Of a stretch of 64,000 nt of DNA, positions 6,744 to 16,333 are shown piece by piece. The number at the start of each line of letters is the position of its first letter. Positions within the stretch are counted from its first letter, which is position 1. The DNA is from Candidatus Kuenenia stuttgartensis (GTDB taxonomy: Bacteria; Planctomycetota; Planctomycetia; Planctomycetales; Planctomycetaceae). A program made the position numbers and the translations under genes. The notes under the pieces were generated by a model that worked only from the letters and a program-made list of their open reading frames with translations, made no database searches and had not been told where the DNA came from. The DNA lies in contig CAMDPK010000016.1 in the NCBI GenBank assembly GCA_945904015.1, positions 1-64,000 of the forward strand. The letters are read 5' to 3'.

Positions 6744-9700
6744 CTTCTTTGGTCCGTTCGTTCTTGACGTAGTGCTGCAAGACTTGGCCGCGATAGGTGC
6801 GCAGTGGGCGGACGAGTCGGCGTTCGAGGAGTTGCTTGCGAGCTGACCACTCGGCTGCAGGGACGACTCCTTCGGCGGACAAAGCATCCAACGTCGAGAA
6901 GGACGTATCGGCGGCGGCAATGCTCCGTTCGATATCGTTGAGCACGACTCGCGAGGATGACGACCGGAACTCACCGCGAGCACTCCAACGGGACAGCAGC
7001 ATTTGCAGCAGAGCGTTGAGATGATCGAACCGCTCGGCCTTGTCCGCGATCGCGGCTGGAGTCGTGTTCACGAATTGCAGCGCGTCGGCGACGTTGCGAA
7101 TCGAGCGATCGGCCGGTGTCGAGAAGTAGATCGCTGCGAGACGATGCCGAAACTCGGTGTCCGGGTCACGATTCGAACATCGATCCGACAGCTCGACGAC
7201 CTCTTGATGCAGGAACGGCGTGACGAGTGGATCGAACGGTGACTCGAAGCGGCGCAGCCTGTCGAGGTCCGCTTCGGCGAGCCGCGAGTTTTTGGCAAGT
7301 TCCCCGATCGTGCGGAAGTACCGCAGCCGGCGGTCGTCATCGGGGTGTAGCCCGGATTCGGTTTTCGAGTGACTGACTTGTTGAATCATCGCGCGCGTTG
7401 AGCCGGTCATGTGGTCTTTGACTTGCTTGCGGTAGGCCCAGAACTCGTCCTGATGCCGCCGGATGATCGCTCGCGACAATTCCCATTCGCTCAGCCGAGC
7501 TGCGACGTCGGCGTTCTGCGCCTCGTCGCCACCCCAAGCCAGCAGGAAGCGGCTGTGTTTGGCCAACTCGGTTTGCACTTGTTGCAGCTTGTTCTCCCAA
7601 CGCATGACTTCGGTCGGCAGACGGAATGGCCACGTCGAACGGGACGCGAAGTTCACGACGCCCCCGGGCTGGCTCGCGACCTGCTGAATCGACTCGGCAT
7701 TCAGCAGCGTCAATCGCAGCGGAGCACACCAATCCCAACCGGCCGAGGCCAGCAATTGGCGAACGTGCGGACGCTGCCAACGCTCGACGAATCCTTCGCG
7801 AGCGAACCCGCGTTCGCTCTGCGTACCGAGGAACAGCAATTCACCCGGAGCGATTTCAATGGCCGCGACCTCGCGAAACACGGCCGACATGGTTTGAGCC
7901 AACACTCGAATCGAGCGCGGGCCGAGGTCAATGTGCTGGAACCGGATCGCGAAGAGACCCTCCTCGTTGAGGCACTTGGCGGCCGCTTGCAGCGACTCGA
8001 CCGTGAATGTGTTGGCCGCCTGCGGCAACGACGGCTGATCGGCCGAAGCGATGATGACATCGAATTTCTCACCCATTGTGCGGATGGCCAGAGCCGGATC
8101 GCAGACGCGAGTCTCCAGCCTGTCGTCATTCATCGGAGAGCTGTTCTCGCCGCCTGGCGAAAGCGTTCGGCACATCGCGTTGACTCCGCGATCCGCCTCG
8201 ATGCAGACGATCCGTTGCACGGGAAACACGGCTGTCGCCGCCACCGGTTCTCCGGCACGCAGACCGAGCAACAAGACGCTCTGCGGTCGCTCGTGTGTCA
8301 CCAGCGGCAGCACGATCGGCAGCACATCCGGAACATAGCGCGGCGCGAAGCTCGCATTCGTGGCCAGCGTCCCTTTCGGAATGCCGTTTTCACGCAGCAA
8401 GAATCGCGAACCGGCGAACTTCCAGGCGGTCAGCGTCCCACGATCTCCCTCAACGACGACCGCCGCGCGGCCTTCATCCAGCACGGGAAGTTGTTCCCAA
8501 GGAGTCGCCGCTCGCGAGGCGACGAAGACTCCCGAATCGAACAACACCTTCGCCGCCAACGCCGGCTGATACCGCACCCAAGCCGGCGCGGTCAGCGTGA
8601 AGAGCAGCATCGCCGCAGCGACAGCAGTCCCCAGCGACTTGAGCCGGAACGCGCTAGCGTCCGGTTCCTTTGCGACCATCGAACCGGACGCTAGCGCGTT
8701 CCGGCTGATAAACCCCATCCTCCGCAGACCGTCCGCCACCAAGACCAACAGCAGACTGGTCGCGACCAGCGCGAGATTCCACACGCTGATCGACGGCAGC
8801 AGCCACATCGCCAAAGTCGCGGAACCAATCACAGCAGCGACACCCGCGACGGAGCCACGTCGGCCGATCAATGCTCCACAACTCAGAGCGACTGGCCCCA
8901 GCACGACTCCGGCCAACATCAATCGCAGCGACTGCAACAACCAGACTTGCGAGATCATCGAGTTTTCCCACAACGCCAAACGGACTCCAAGCGGAAACGT
9001 CGCGAGACACATCCACATCCAGCACGACAGGCCGATCCCACAGACGATCACGTCGCGCCGTCGATCACCACTCGACAGCCACCCGCCGATCGCGATTCCC
9101 GCCACGAGCACCGACCACTCGAACGTCATCAGGGCGAACGAGTCGGGAATTAATTGCCGGCACATCCGCTGCCCGATCACCCACACGACGCCGACCGAGA
9201 TCAGCGCGGCGACGTGGAGCAGGTTTTCAACCTGCCCGTACGACGATGAGCTTGCTTGGACGGGCAGGTTGGAAACCTGCCCCACGTTTCGCGACCAGCG
9301 CACGAGCAGTGTCACGAACGCAATCAGCCCGCTCGCCGACGCAAGCAAGCCGCAGCCGTCCGGGCCGATGAGCGTCGCTAGTAGGACTCCACCAACGGCG
9401 GTCGTCAGAGCCAATGAAATTCCGAACGAGGCGCGTCGTTCCGGAGAACTCAGTTGCAGCGAGCAGAGCATCGGCACGCCCAAAGTCACAACGGCCAGCA
9501 GCGTCAGCCCGACACATTGTCCGACCACGGACGTGGAAAGATCGAAACCCGATGCTCCGATCAGACTCCATGAAACGCCAAATAAACTCGGCAAAACGTT
9601 CGGCCACGCCGAGAGCACGAACAGCCGAATCGCCTGAGGCCACAATCCGTCTCGCCACTGAACCGGCATCACGACATTCGCGACGACGGACAAGAGCAAC

Positions 9701-9828
9701 GTCACGGCCAACGCCGTTTGAGCCGGCAGCGACGTCCCGGCGTTGAGCCAAAACTGACAGACGGCGGAAACCAGTGCGAGTCCGCTCACGCCACCGACGA
9801 TTCCGTTCCACCAACGCGAGTTCTGCAT
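6703..9828 (-). CDS. Large membrane protein with spermidine-synthase-like methyltransferase-fold domain
   Basis: A protein of about 1041 residues in three parts. Residues 1-400 carry around a dozen hydrophobic segments, like the MFS-type domain in fused transporter/spermidine-synthase proteins. Residues about 480-700 resemble a spermidine synthase fold (SVLLLGLRAGE, then RIVCIEADRG as the nucleotide-binding acidic strand, then FDVIIASADQP). The remainder is helical and charged. The canonical decarboxy-SAM and putrescine residues are not obvious, so polyamine synthesis is unproven. The start at 9828 has AAGGA 5 bases upstream; ATG at 9834 is too close to it. Two palindromic elements (8642-8706 and 9212-9287) are read in frame within the membrane domain. 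Confidence 0.8.
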   Translation of the reverse strand: MQNSRWWNGIVGGVSGLALVSAVCQFWLNAGTSLPAQTALAVTLLLSVVANVVMPVQWRDGLWPQAIRLFVLSAWPNVLPSLFGVSWSLIGASGFDLSTSVVGQCVGLTLLAVVTLGVPMLCSLQLSSPERRASFGISLALTTAVGGVLLATLIGPDGCGLLASASGLIAFVTLLVRWSRNVGQVSNLPVQASSSSYGQVENLLHVAALISVGVVWVIGQRMCRQLIPDSFALMTFEWSVLVAGIAIGGWLSSGDRRRDVIVCGIGLSCWMWMCLATFPLGVRLALWENSMISQVWLLQSLRLMLAGVVLGPVALSCGALIGRRGSVAGVAAVIGSATLAMWLLPSISVWNLALVATSLLLVLVADGLRRMGFISRNALASGSMVAKEPDASAFRLKSLGTAVAAAMLLFTLTAPAWVRYQPALAAKVLFDSGVFVASRAATPWEQLPVLDEGRAAVVVEGDRGTLTAWKFAGSRFLLRENGIPKGTLATNASFAPRYVPDVLPIVLPLVTHERPQSVLLLGLRAGEPVAATAVFPVQRIVCIEADRGVNAMCRTLSPGGENSSPMNDDRLETRVCDPALAIRTMGEKFDVIIASADQPSLPQAANTFTVESLQAAAKCLNEEGLFAIRFQHIDLGPRSIRVLAQTMSAVFREVAAIEIAPGELLFLGTQSERGFAREGFVERWQRPHVRQLLASAGWDWCAPLRLTLLNAESIQQVASQPGGVVNFASRSTWPFRLPTEVMRWENKLQQVQTELAKHSRFLLAWGGDEAQNADVAARLSEWELSRAIIRRHQDEFWAYRKQVKDHMTGSTRAMIQQVSHSKTESGLHPDDDRRLRYFRTIGELAKNSRLAEADLDRLRRFESPFDPLVTPFLHQEVVELSDRCSNRDPDTEFRHRLAAIYFSTPADRSIRNVADALQFVNTTPAAIADKAERFDHLNALLQMLLSRWSARGEFRSSSSRVVLNDIERSIAAADTSFSTLDALSAEGVVPAAEWSARKQLLERRLVRPLRTYRGQVLQHYVKNERTKEVIDQGDVSPLPPE
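8642..8706. repeat. Palindromic element, family C, inside a coding sequence
   Basis: Arms of 26 bases (8642-8667 and 8681-8706) pair perfectly, built on AGCCGGAACGCGCTAGCGTC. It is translated in frame in the spermidine-synthase-like gene as about 22 residues including SRNALASGS and EPDASAFRL. It shares the GCGCTAGCG core with the element at 5393. Confidence 0.9.
9212..9287. repeat. Palindromic element, family A, inside a coding sequence
   Basis: Arms 9212-9239 and 9260-9287 pair with two mismatches; the core is AGGTTTTCAACCTGCCCGT. It is read in frame on the minus strand as VGQVSNLPVQ ... YGQVENLLHV, in the membrane part of the large protein. The same peptide frame recurs in glpD and gltX. 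Confidence 0.9.
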
Positions 9829-9848
9829 GGGCATCCTTGCCGTTGACT

Positions 9849-9910
9849 GTAGCTTGACTCTCCGAGTCGAGCCTCCTTCGCAAATGGCTCGACTCGGAGA
9901 GTCAAGCTAC
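9849..9910. repeat. Palindromic element, family D
   Basis: Perfect 25-base arms (9849-9873 and 9886-9910), GTAGCTTGACTCTCCGAGTC core, 12-base loop. It occupies the divergent space between the large membrane protein gene and xylA. The rest of the 240-base gap shows no feature I can name. Confidence 0.92.
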
Positions 9911-10067
9911 GAATTTCGCGGGCTTGTACCGCATCCCCAAAGCGGCCGACAAGCCGATTCTTGGCGAACGGATCGACGCCCGTTACCCTGCCGAACCGCG
10001 CGGCGGCCGGTCGTGGCCGCTCGGCGTACGAGTTCCGATTCCCTTTCACACCTCAGCAGAGCATCGC

Positions 10068-11390
10068 ATGGCCGCCAGCAGCTATTTCCCGAAGGTTCCC
10101 GCCAAGATTCCCTTCGACCCGAAGGCCAAAAAGGGAGCCTTGGCGTTCAAGCATTACCAAGCGGACAAGGTCGTCGAAGGCCGCTCGATGCGCGACTGGC
10201 TGCGGTTCGCCGTCTGCTACTGGCACACGTTTCGAGGCACCGGCTCGGACCCCTTCGGCCCCGGCACGATGCAGCGTCCGTGGGACGATGGCAGCGACTC
10301 GTTGAACAACGCTTTGAAGCGAGTCGATGTCGCGTTCGAGTTCATCTCGAAGCTCGGTGCGCCGTACTACTGTTTCCATGACCGCGATGTCGCCCCGGAA
10401 GGAGCGAACCTCGCCAAGTCGAACAAGAACCTCGACGCGGTCGCCGCGAAGCTCAAAGAGGCTCAAGCCAAGACCGGCATCAAGCTGCTGTGGGGCACGG
10501 CGAACTTGTTCTCGAATCCTCGCTTCATGCACGGAGCAGCGACAAGCTGCAACGCCGACGTCTTCGCGTACGCGGCGGCTCAGGTGAAGAAAGCCATCGA
10601 AGTCACGAACGAACTCGGCGGTGAGAACTACGTCTTCTGGGGTGGCCGCGAAGGCTACATGAATCTCTTCAACACCGACATGAAACGCGAGCTGGATCAT
10701 CTCGCCAAGTTCATGCACATGGCTCACGATCACGCCAAGAAGATCGGCTTCAAAGGTCAGTTCCTGTTTGAGCCGAAGCCGAAGGAACCAACGAAGCATC
10801 AATACGATTACGACGCCGCCGCGTGCTTGAACTTCATTCGCGCGAATGACCTCGAAGGGATCGTGAAGCTGAACATCGAGACGAACCACGCGACGCTCGC
10901 CGGCCACACGATGATGCATGAGTTGGAGTACGCCTCGATCCAAGGGGCGCTCGGCAGCATCGACGCGAACACCGGCGACTTGCTGCTCGGCTGGGACACC
11001 GACCAGTTCCCGACCGACATCTATCTCACGACGCAGTGCATGCTGGTCATCATGAAGCAGGGCGGTATCGCACCCGGCGGCGTCAACTTCGACGCAAAGG
11101 TCCGCCGCGAATCGTTCGACCCACTCGATCTGTTTTACGCCCACATCGGCGGCATGGATGCGTTCGCTCGCGGCCTGAAGATCGCCGCCGCGATCCGCAA
11201 AGAGGGCCTCTTGTCCGACCTCGTCAAGCAGCGCTACAGCAGCTACGACACCGGCATCGGCCAGCAGATCGAACAGGGCAAAGTCGGCTTCGCCGAGTTG
11301 GAAAAATACATGCTCACCAAGGGCAACTCCGACCCGAACGAGTCCGGCCGTCAGGAAATGATCGAGAACATCATCAACGAGTACCTGTAG
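10068..11390 (+). CDS. xylA: Xylose isomerase
   Basis: Interconverts D-xylose and D-xylulose (also glucose and fructose) in the cytoplasm. From ATG 10068 the protein is 440 residues, the usual length of class II XylA; the frame is open 48 codons further upstream, but that stretch lacks family similarity and covers a palindrome. FHDRD with His104 and Asp107 is the catalytic pair. VFWGGREGY, the [16 protein letters not shown] metal/substrate region and GWDTDQFP are all present. The TAG stop is the TAG of the GTAGG that begins a palindromic element. No xylulokinase gene is in the window; an acetylxylan-esterase-like gene lies 3 kb downstream. Confidence 0.97.
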   Translation: MAASSYFPKVPAKIPFDPKAKKGALAFKHYQADKVVEGRSMRDWLRFAVCYWHTFRGTGSDPFGPGTMQRPWDDGSDSLNNALKRVDVAFEFISKLGAPYYCFHDRDVAPEGANLAKSNKNLDAVAAKLKEAQAKTGIKLLWGTANLFSNPRFMHGAATSCNADVFAYAAAQVKKAIEVTNELGGENYVFWGGREGYMNLFNTDMKRELDHLAKFMHMAHDHAKKIGFKGQFLFEPKPKEPTKHQYDYDAAACLNFIRANDLEGIVKLNIETNHATLAGHTMMHELEYASIQGALGSIDANTGDLLLGWDTDQFPTDIYLTTQCMLVIMKQGGIAPGGVNFDAKVRRESFDPLDLFYAHIGGMDAFARGLKIAAAIRKEGLLSDLVKQRYSSYDTGIGQQIEQGKVGFAELEKYMLTKGNSDPNESGRQEMIENIINEYL

Positions 11391-11468
11391 GTCAGGCTTT
11401 CCAGCCTGACCCGAACGGCATGTTGGTCGCCGTTCGAAATTCGAGTCAGCCTGGAAAGGCTGACCTAC
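11387..11468. repeat. Palindromic element, family E, supplying the xylA stop codon
   Basis: Perfect 24-base arms, GTAGGTCAGGCTTTCCAGCC (11387-11410) and its complement (11445-11468). The xylA stop TAG (11388-11390) is part of the left arm. The right arm ends 14 bases before the hisI start. Confidence 0.92.
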
Positions 11469-11481
11469 TCTGGAGCCTCCT

Positions 11482-11862
11482 GTGTCCGGTCCTGATTTTT
11501 CCAAAGCGGAATTGATCCCAGTCATCGCTCAAGACATCGCGACGGGCGACGTGCTGATGCTGGCCTACATGAACCAAGCGGCCTACCAGGAAACTCTGCA
11601 AACCGGCCGAGTCTGCTACTGGAGCCGCAGCCGCCAGAAGCTCTGGCGCAAAGGTGAAGAGAGCGGCAACGTTCAAGAGCTGAAGGAAATCTACTACGAC
11701 TGCGACGCCGACACGCTGCTCGTGAAGGTAAATCAAATCGGCGGAGCGGCCTGCCACGAAGGCTACAAAAGCTGCTTCTTCCGCCGCATCGACCCGGCGA
11801 CCGGAAGTGTCACCGTCATTGGCGATCGCGTCTTCGATCCGAAAGCGGTTTATAAAAAGTGA
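11482..11862 (+). CDS. hisI: Phosphoribosyl-AMP cyclohydrolase
   Basis: Third step of histidine synthesis: opens the adenine ring of PR-AMP. The 126 residues match the single-domain enzyme; no HisE domain is fused. KGEESGNVQ, the [11 protein letters not shown] zinc/magnesium-binding strand and [11 protein letters not shown] carry the expected Cys and Asp ligands. The GTG start at 11482 has a GGAG ribosome-binding site 6 bases upstream. hisG follows after a 125-base gap that holds a palindrome. Confidence 0.95.
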   Translation: MSGPDFSKAELIPVIAQDIATGDVLMLAYMNQAAYQETLQTGRVCYWSRSRQKLWRKGEESGNVQELKEIYYDCDADTLLVKVNQIGGAACHEGYKSCFFRRIDPATGSVTVIGDRVFDPKAVYKK

Positions 11863-11881
11863 CGCGACTATCATTCATTTG

Positions 11882-11963
11882 ACCGCTAATTGACGCTAAT
11901 CCTCGCTAATGAGAGTTGCGAGCAATCTGTCTTAATTAGCGAAGATTAGCGCGGATTAGTGGT
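11882..11963. repeat. Palindromic element with CGCTAAT units, family J
   Basis: The left arm (11882-11910) has three GCTAAT units about 10 bases apart, and the right arm (11935-11963) is its imperfect complement (ATTAGCG units). It fills the gap between hisI and hisG. Confidence 0.85.
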
Positions 11964-11987
11964 TTGTCTCCGGTTGAGAAACTCAAA

Positions 11988-12866
11988 ATGCCAGACAATG
12001 TTTTGAAGCTCGGCATTCCTGCCGGCAGCCTGCAAGAGGCGACCGCCGCGCTGTTTCAGCGCGCTGGGTACAACATCAAGTTTCAGTCGCGCAGTTACTA
12101 CCCGACGATCGACGATCCGGAAATCGAGTGCATGTTGATCCGCGCTCAAGAGATGGCGCGGTACGTCGAAGAGGGAGTCCTCGATGCGGGCATCACTGGT
12201 TTCGACTGGATTCAGGAGACGAACGCCGACGTCACCGAAATCTGCGAGCTGATGTTTTCCAAAGTCAGCCGCAACCCGGTGCGCTGGGTGCTGTGCGTGC
12301 CGAATGACTCGCCAGTGAAGACGGTCAAAGACTTGCAAGGCAAGCGAATCGCGACCGAAGTGGTTGGTCTGACGACTCGGTATCTCGCGAAGCACGGCGT
12401 CACCGCGAAGGTCGAATTCAGTTGGGGCGCGACCGAGGTCAAGCCGCCGAAGCTGGCCGACGCGATTGTCGAAGTCACCGAAACCGGCAGTTCACTGCGA
12501 GCCAACAACCTGCGGATCGTCGAAGAGCTGTTGCAGAGCACGACGCGGTTCATCGCCAACAAGGTCGCCGCGGCCGACCCGTGGAAGCGAAACAAGATCG
12601 ACAACATCGCGCTGATGCTCGCCGGCTGTCTGAACGCCGAGGGCAAAGTTGGCCTGATGATGAACGTCCGCCGGGCCGACCTCGAAAAGGTGCTCAAGCA
12701 ACTCCCCGCGCTGCAAATGCCGACGGTCTCATCGCTGTCCGATCCCGATTGGGTGGACGTCAACACGATCGTCGACGAGTCCCTGGTCCGCACGATCATC
12801 CCGGCTTTGAAGTCCGCCGGTGCTCGCGGCATCGTCGAGTACGGCATCAACAAGATCATCGACTGA
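11988..12866 (+). CDS. hisG: ATP phosphoribosyltransferase, long form
   Basis: First step of histidine synthesis: joins ATP and PRPP. From ATG 11988 the protein has 292 residues, the long HisG type that carries its own C-terminal regulatory domain, so HisZ is not needed. The start reads [31 protein letters not shown] is the PRPP-binding loop. The C-terminal 75 residues fit the ACT-like histidine-binding domain. A TTG eight codons upstream is possible but lies next to a palindrome. No strong ribosome-binding site is seen. Together with hisI it forms a partial his cluster. Confidence 0.95.
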   Translation: MPDNVLKLGIPAGSLQEATAALFQRAGYNIKFQSRSYYPTIDDPEIECMLIRAQEMARYVEEGVLDAGITGFDWIQETNADVTEICELMFSKVSRNPVRWVLCVPNDSPVKTVKDLQGKRIATEVVGLTTRYLAKHGVTAKVEFSWGATEVKPPKLADAIVEVTETGSSLRANNLRIVEELLQSTTRFIANKVAAADPWKRNKIDNIALMLAGCLNAEGKVGLMMNVRRADLEKVLKQLPALQMPTVSSLSDPDWVDVNTIVDESLVRTIIPALKSAGARGIVEYGINKIID

Positions 12867-12870
12867 GTTC

Positions 12871-12934
12871 GGAGGATGGGCACTCTTGCCCGTCCCCTTC
12901 CCTTCAAGGCGACGGGCAGGAGTGCCCATCCTCC
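12871..12934. repeat. Palindromic element, family B
   Basis: Arms 12871-12894 and 12911-12934 (GGAGGATGGGCACTCTTGCC type) pair with one mismatch. It starts four bases after the hisG stop and ends two bases before the next ATG, so it fills the whole gap. Confidence 0.92.
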
Positions 12935-12936
12935 GC

Positions 12937-13557
12937 ATGAGCGTCACTGTCTTGAAACTTGGCGGCAGTCTGCTCGATCTCGGCGATCTGCCGGTTCGGT
13001 TGCGGGCAATGCTCAAGACGCTCGGCAACGACCGGCCGCTGCTCGTGTGCGGCGGTGGTGACGCAACCGACGTTGTGCGGCGCTGGCATGCGACGCACGC
13101 ACTCGATGAAGAGCAGTCACATTGGCTGGCGATGGAATCTATCCGGCTCAATCAACGCCTGTTGTTGACGCTCTTGCCGGAATTGGAACTCGTGTCGAAC
13201 CGGGTCGCCGCCGAGTCGGTTTGGACTCGCGGCCGAGTGCCGCTGCTCGACCTGATGGCGTTCGTCAGCATTGAAGAATCGCAGGCTGAATGCGGTGCCG
13301 AGTCGCTGCCGCACACCTGGGACGTCACCAGCGATTCGCTCGCTGCTTGGGTTTCGATCCGTTGGCCAGCGAGTCGGCTTGTGTTGCTGAAATCGGCGGA
13401 ATTGCCGACCAGAGAGAACTGCTGGAGTCTTCAGGACGCCGCCAATGCCGGACTCGTCGATCGGCATTTTCCGGCACTTCGACCGAATTTGCCTTCGACG
13501 TTCTGGTGTGCCTTGAGAAGCGACAGCGAGTTGGAATTCCATCCGCTCCCTCAGTGA
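12937..13557 (+). CDS. Amino acid kinase family protein
   Basis: A 206-residue protein that starts with the amino-acid-kinase signature TVLKLGGSLLD and has the PLLVCGGGDATD second loop, as in aspartate, glutamate and uridylate kinases. It is shorter than those enzymes (240-450 residues). Planctomycetes carry tetrahydromethanopterin genes that include a kinase of this fold, so a role there is possible but only a guess. The frame is open 39 codons upstream through the palindrome; ATG 12937 is the first start that leaves the conserved N-terminus intact. It ends tail-to-tail with the next minus-strand gene, 21 bases apart. Confidence 0.75.
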   Translation: MSVTVLKLGGSLLDLGDLPVRLRAMLKTLGNDRPLLVCGGGDATDVVRRWHATHALDEEQSHWLAMESIRLNQRLLLTLLPELELVSNRVAAESVWTRGRVPLLDLMAFVSIEESQAECGAESLPHTWDVTSDSLAAWVSIRWPASRLVLLKSAELPTRENCWSLQDAANAGLVDRHFPALRPNLPSTFWCALRSDSELEFHPLPQ

Positions 13558-13578
13558 CACGAGATTGCGCGTCAAGAA

Positions 13579-14361
13579 TCAGTCTTTTGTCGGAGCGGAA
13601 AGTTTGGGGCGATCGGGGCAGGGGTGTTGGAACGGGAGTTGGCCGCCGCGCCAGGTGCCTTTGGCATCGTGCTTGAATTCCGCGTACTTCTTCGCGAGTT
13701 CAACGACCGCGTCGTCGCTCTTGTCGACATGCAGCGACAGCCAGTCTCCTTCGACCCCTTTCTTTGCGACTCGAATTCCGGCGGCCAGCCGACCGCGGTG
13801 ATCGCCACCCGCGCAGTCTGCGGCGACGAGCGCCGCCATCAAGCGATCCGCGAGACTCCCCTCGGTGTCTTCGTACGCTCGCGACATGGAAACGACGACC
13901 TCTCGTCCGGTCAACGTGTTGCCTTGGCAGGAATAAAAGCGGCCCGTCATCGCTCCCCAGTAACGGCTCCCGATGGGAGCCTCGGTCGGATTGTGGACGG
14001 CGGCTCGGCCTTGCATGTCGATGATCGCCAACTGCCGCAGGCCGGGGTCTTTGTCGTCTTTGAGCAGTTCGAAGATGACCGCCTCCGGACGCTTCCCTTG
14101 TTGCAGCAGATCGAGAGCCGGCTCACCCCACTTCGGAACGTGATGATGCTGAGTGCAAAACGCACCGACGTCGGCTCGGACATACGGCACGACCTTGCCC
14201 ACCGCCGGATATTTGCTGGCGACCGCCGCTCCGCAGACGTGATTCTCTGGATCAACCGCGACAATCGAAAACGTCGCCGTGATCTCCGGCGGAGCGGCAT
14301 CCAACGAATGGCTGAGCCATGACGCCAACGAAACAAAAGTCACCAGCCAGATTCGATTCAT
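13579..14361 (-). CDS. Exported DUF1028 family protein (Ntn-hydrolase-like)
   Basis: A 260-residue protein with a signal peptide (MNRIWLVTFVSLASWLSHSLDA). The mature part opens with ATFSIVAVDPENHVCGAAVAS, the DUF1028 signature, followed by VGAFCTQHHHVPKWGEPALDLL. DUF1028 proteins have an N-terminal-nucleophile hydrolase-like fold; their substrate is not firmly known. The ATG at 14361 has a perfect AGGAGG ribosome-binding site; the frame is open 17 codons further upstream but a start there would bury the signal peptide. It is divergently arranged with the esterase gene. Confidence 0.85.
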   Translation of the reverse strand: MNRIWLVTFVSLASWLSHSLDAAPPEITATFSIVAVDPENHVCGAAVASKYPAVGKVVPYVRADVGAFCTQHHHVPKWGEPALDLLQQGKRPEAVIFELLKDDKDPGLRQLAIIDMQGRAAVHNPTEAPIGSRYWGAMTGRFYSCQGNTLTGREVVVSMSRAYEDTEGSLADRLMAALVAADCAGGDHRGRLAAGIRVAKKGVEGDWLSLHVDKSDDAVVELAKKYAEFKHDAKGTWRGGQLPFQHPCPDRPKLSAPTKD

Positions 14362-14466
14362 CGTGGGCCTCCTGAGTTGCTGCGCGAGACGTGTTTCGCA
14401 CAAGATCATCAATGCAAAAGCCTGTGTTGGTCAACGCTGCCGCCAAAACCTCTGGAGACTGATGCC

Positions 14467-15813
14467 ATGCTGCGATCAAAGTGGATGCGAGTGACGAGTC
14501 GTTTGTTGGCGCTGCTGCTCCTGTTGGCTTCTGCCGCGCGTCTGCCTGCGGCCGACCCGGTCTACCAGTTGAAAGTAGTGACGGATCGGAAGGACGCGAT
14601 CTACGAGGCCGGCAGCGAGGCAAAGTTCCTCATCACGGTCAGCAAAGGTGACGAGGTCATCCCGAACGCGGCCGTGAAATTTGTCGTGGATGATTTCCTC
14701 AAAAGCGGCGAAGCGGCAGGATTGCCGGCCGGGAGCGTGACAACCACCGATCAACCGGGCATCGTCGCAGTGACCGGAAAGCAACCGGGCTTTCTGAAGT
14801 GTCAGGTGTCGTTCGACGCACCGGACGGCAAGAAGTTGCAGGCCGCTGCCGGAGCGGGATTCTCGCCGACGAAGATTGGGCTGAGCCTGCCGGTGCCCGA
14901 TGACTTCGATGCTTTCTGGACCGAGTTAAAGAAGTTACTCGCCGCTGTGCCGCTCGAACCACAGCTCACTCGCGCGGATCAGCCGGGCATGAAGGACGAC
15001 CTCGAATGCTTTGACGTGCAGGTCAAATGTCTCGGCGATGCGCCAGTTTCGGGCTACTTCGCTCGGCCGACGAATGCCAAGCCGAAGAGTCTGCCGGCGA
15101 TTCTGTGGGTTCACGGCGCGGGCGTGCGCAGTTCCGCAGCCGGCAACGCCATTCAAGGAGCGAAGCACGGGATGCTGTCGCTGGACATCAACGCTCACGG
15201 AATTCCCAACGGCAAGCCGGCCGAGTTCTACACGGAACTCACGAACGGCCGGTTGAAGGACTATCGCGCCACCGGCCGTGAAAGCCGCGAGACCAGTTAC
15301 TTCCGTGGCATGTTCCTGCGACTGGTTCGTGCGATCGACTTCCTAACAACGCAACCCGAATGGGACGGCAAGGTCGTCGCGGTGGTCGGTCACAGCCAAG
15401 GCGGAGGTCAAGCTCTTGTGGCGGGCGGCCTCGACCCACGAGTCACCATCATCGCGTCGGGTGTGCCGGCCATCTGCGATCACTCCGGCCGAGCAGCCGG
15501 TCGGATCAACGGCTGGCCGAAGCTCGTGCCGGACGGCTCCGACGGCAAACCCGATCCGCGCATCCTCGAAGCGTCGCGCTACGTCGATGCCGTGAACTTC
15601 GCGAGCCGCTACCAAGCCGAAGCGATCCTGAGCGTTGGCTTCATCGACGCGACTTGCCCACCGTCAAGCTGTTACGCAGCCTTCAATGCGCTGCGCGGTC
15701 CGAAAGAAATGCTCGACGAACCGCTGATGAACCACGCCGCCCCGCCACACATTCAGGAAGCGTTCCTCGCGCGCGTTCTGGATCACGTCAAACGTCATTC
15801 GGCAAAGCCTTAA
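14467..15813 (+). CDS. Exported acetylxylan-esterase-like alpha/beta hydrolase
   Basis: A 448-residue protein with a signal peptide (about residues 1-30). Residues 31-120 form an Ig-like beta domain, and the rest is an alpha/beta hydrolase of the AXE1/cephalosporin-C-deacetylase type: LPVPDDFDAFWTELK, the nucleophile elbow GHSQGGGQ (Ser310), an Asp in GFIDATCPP and a His near NHAAPP. It probably removes acetyl groups from polysaccharides or sugars outside the cytoplasm. ATG 14467 was chosen because it starts the signal peptide. Proximity to xylA fits xylan use but the genes are not in one operon. Confidence 0.85.
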   Translation: MLRSKWMRVTSRLLALLLLLASAARLPAADPVYQLKVVTDRKDAIYEAGSEAKFLITVSKGDEVIPNAAVKFVVDDFLKSGEAAGLPAGSVTTTDQPGIVAVTGKQPGFLKCQVSFDAPDGKKLQAAAGAGFSPTKIGLSLPVPDDFDAFWTELKKLLAAVPLEPQLTRADQPGMKDDLECFDVQVKCLGDAPVSGYFARPTNAKPKSLPAILWVHGAGVRSSAAGNAIQGAKHGMLSLDINAHGIPNGKPAEFYTELTNGRLKDYRATGRESRETSYFRGMFLRLVRAIDFLTTQPEWDGKVVAVVGHSQGGGQALVAGGLDPRVTIIASGVPAICDHSGRAAGRINGWPKLVPDGSDGKPDPRILEASRYVDAVNFASRYQAEAILSVGFIDATCPPSSCYAAFNALRGPKEMLDEPLMNHAAPPHIQEAFLARVLDHVKRHSAKP

Positions 15814-15859
15814 CGATGTTGCGCATTTTGTCTCGACGAGAATACAGCGAGTCTGCGGT

Positions 15860-16288
15860 TCAAGTTTCAGACTTGGCCTCAGTATTTGCTTTGGCAACGT
15901 CATGACGGTCGGGATAGATCGTTATTCGGAGTGCCCCGCCTACCGCCGCGATGCGACCAAGAAGTTCACTCGACATCGCTTGATTAAACGCCCACGGTTC
16001 ATCACCGCAATCGTACCCGATGTTGAACTCGCGTCGCGTGCATCGCGACCAAACATCCCGTATTGGCGCGGCGAGCGATTCGATGGACTTGATCATGGCA
16101 GCGATATTTGGGTCCGGCTCATCAAAGCTCTCTTCGGTCTCGAATGTCGCGTACCAAAGGGCGTCGTCGCCACGGCCCACATGCAGTGGGAAGACGCCCA
16201 GCGCTTCAAGTGCGGATGCGAGTTTCGTGAGATCTTCGGCAGACGTGAGGTCCAGATCCGTGTTGAGGTAATCAATCTTCCCATCCAT
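15860..16288 (-). CDS. Conserved hypothetical protein
   Basis: A 142-residue acidic soluble protein (DGKIDYLNTDLDLTSAEDL at the start, FNIGYDCGDEPWAFNQ near the end). I recognise it as a widespread family of short hypothetical proteins in planctomycetes and other bacteria but know no function. No signal or membrane segment. The ATG at 16288 is preceded by a TTG in frame. The gene ends 46 bases from the convergent esterase gene. Confidence 0.75.
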   Translation of the reverse strand: MDGKIDYLNTDLDLTSAEDLTKLASALEALGVFPLHVGRGDDALWYATFETEESFDEPDPNIAAMIKSIESLAAPIRDVWSRCTRREFNIGYDCGDEPWAFNQAMSSELLGRIAAVGGALRITIYPDRHDVAKANTEAKSET

Positions 16289-16333
16289 CAACGCCTCGCA
16301 TTCTCGTCGAGCCGCTTTCCCAATTCAAAACAC

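Noticed and set aside
10053-11525. 490-codon minus-strand frame across xylA
   Set aside because: Shadow of xylA with no recognisable domain.
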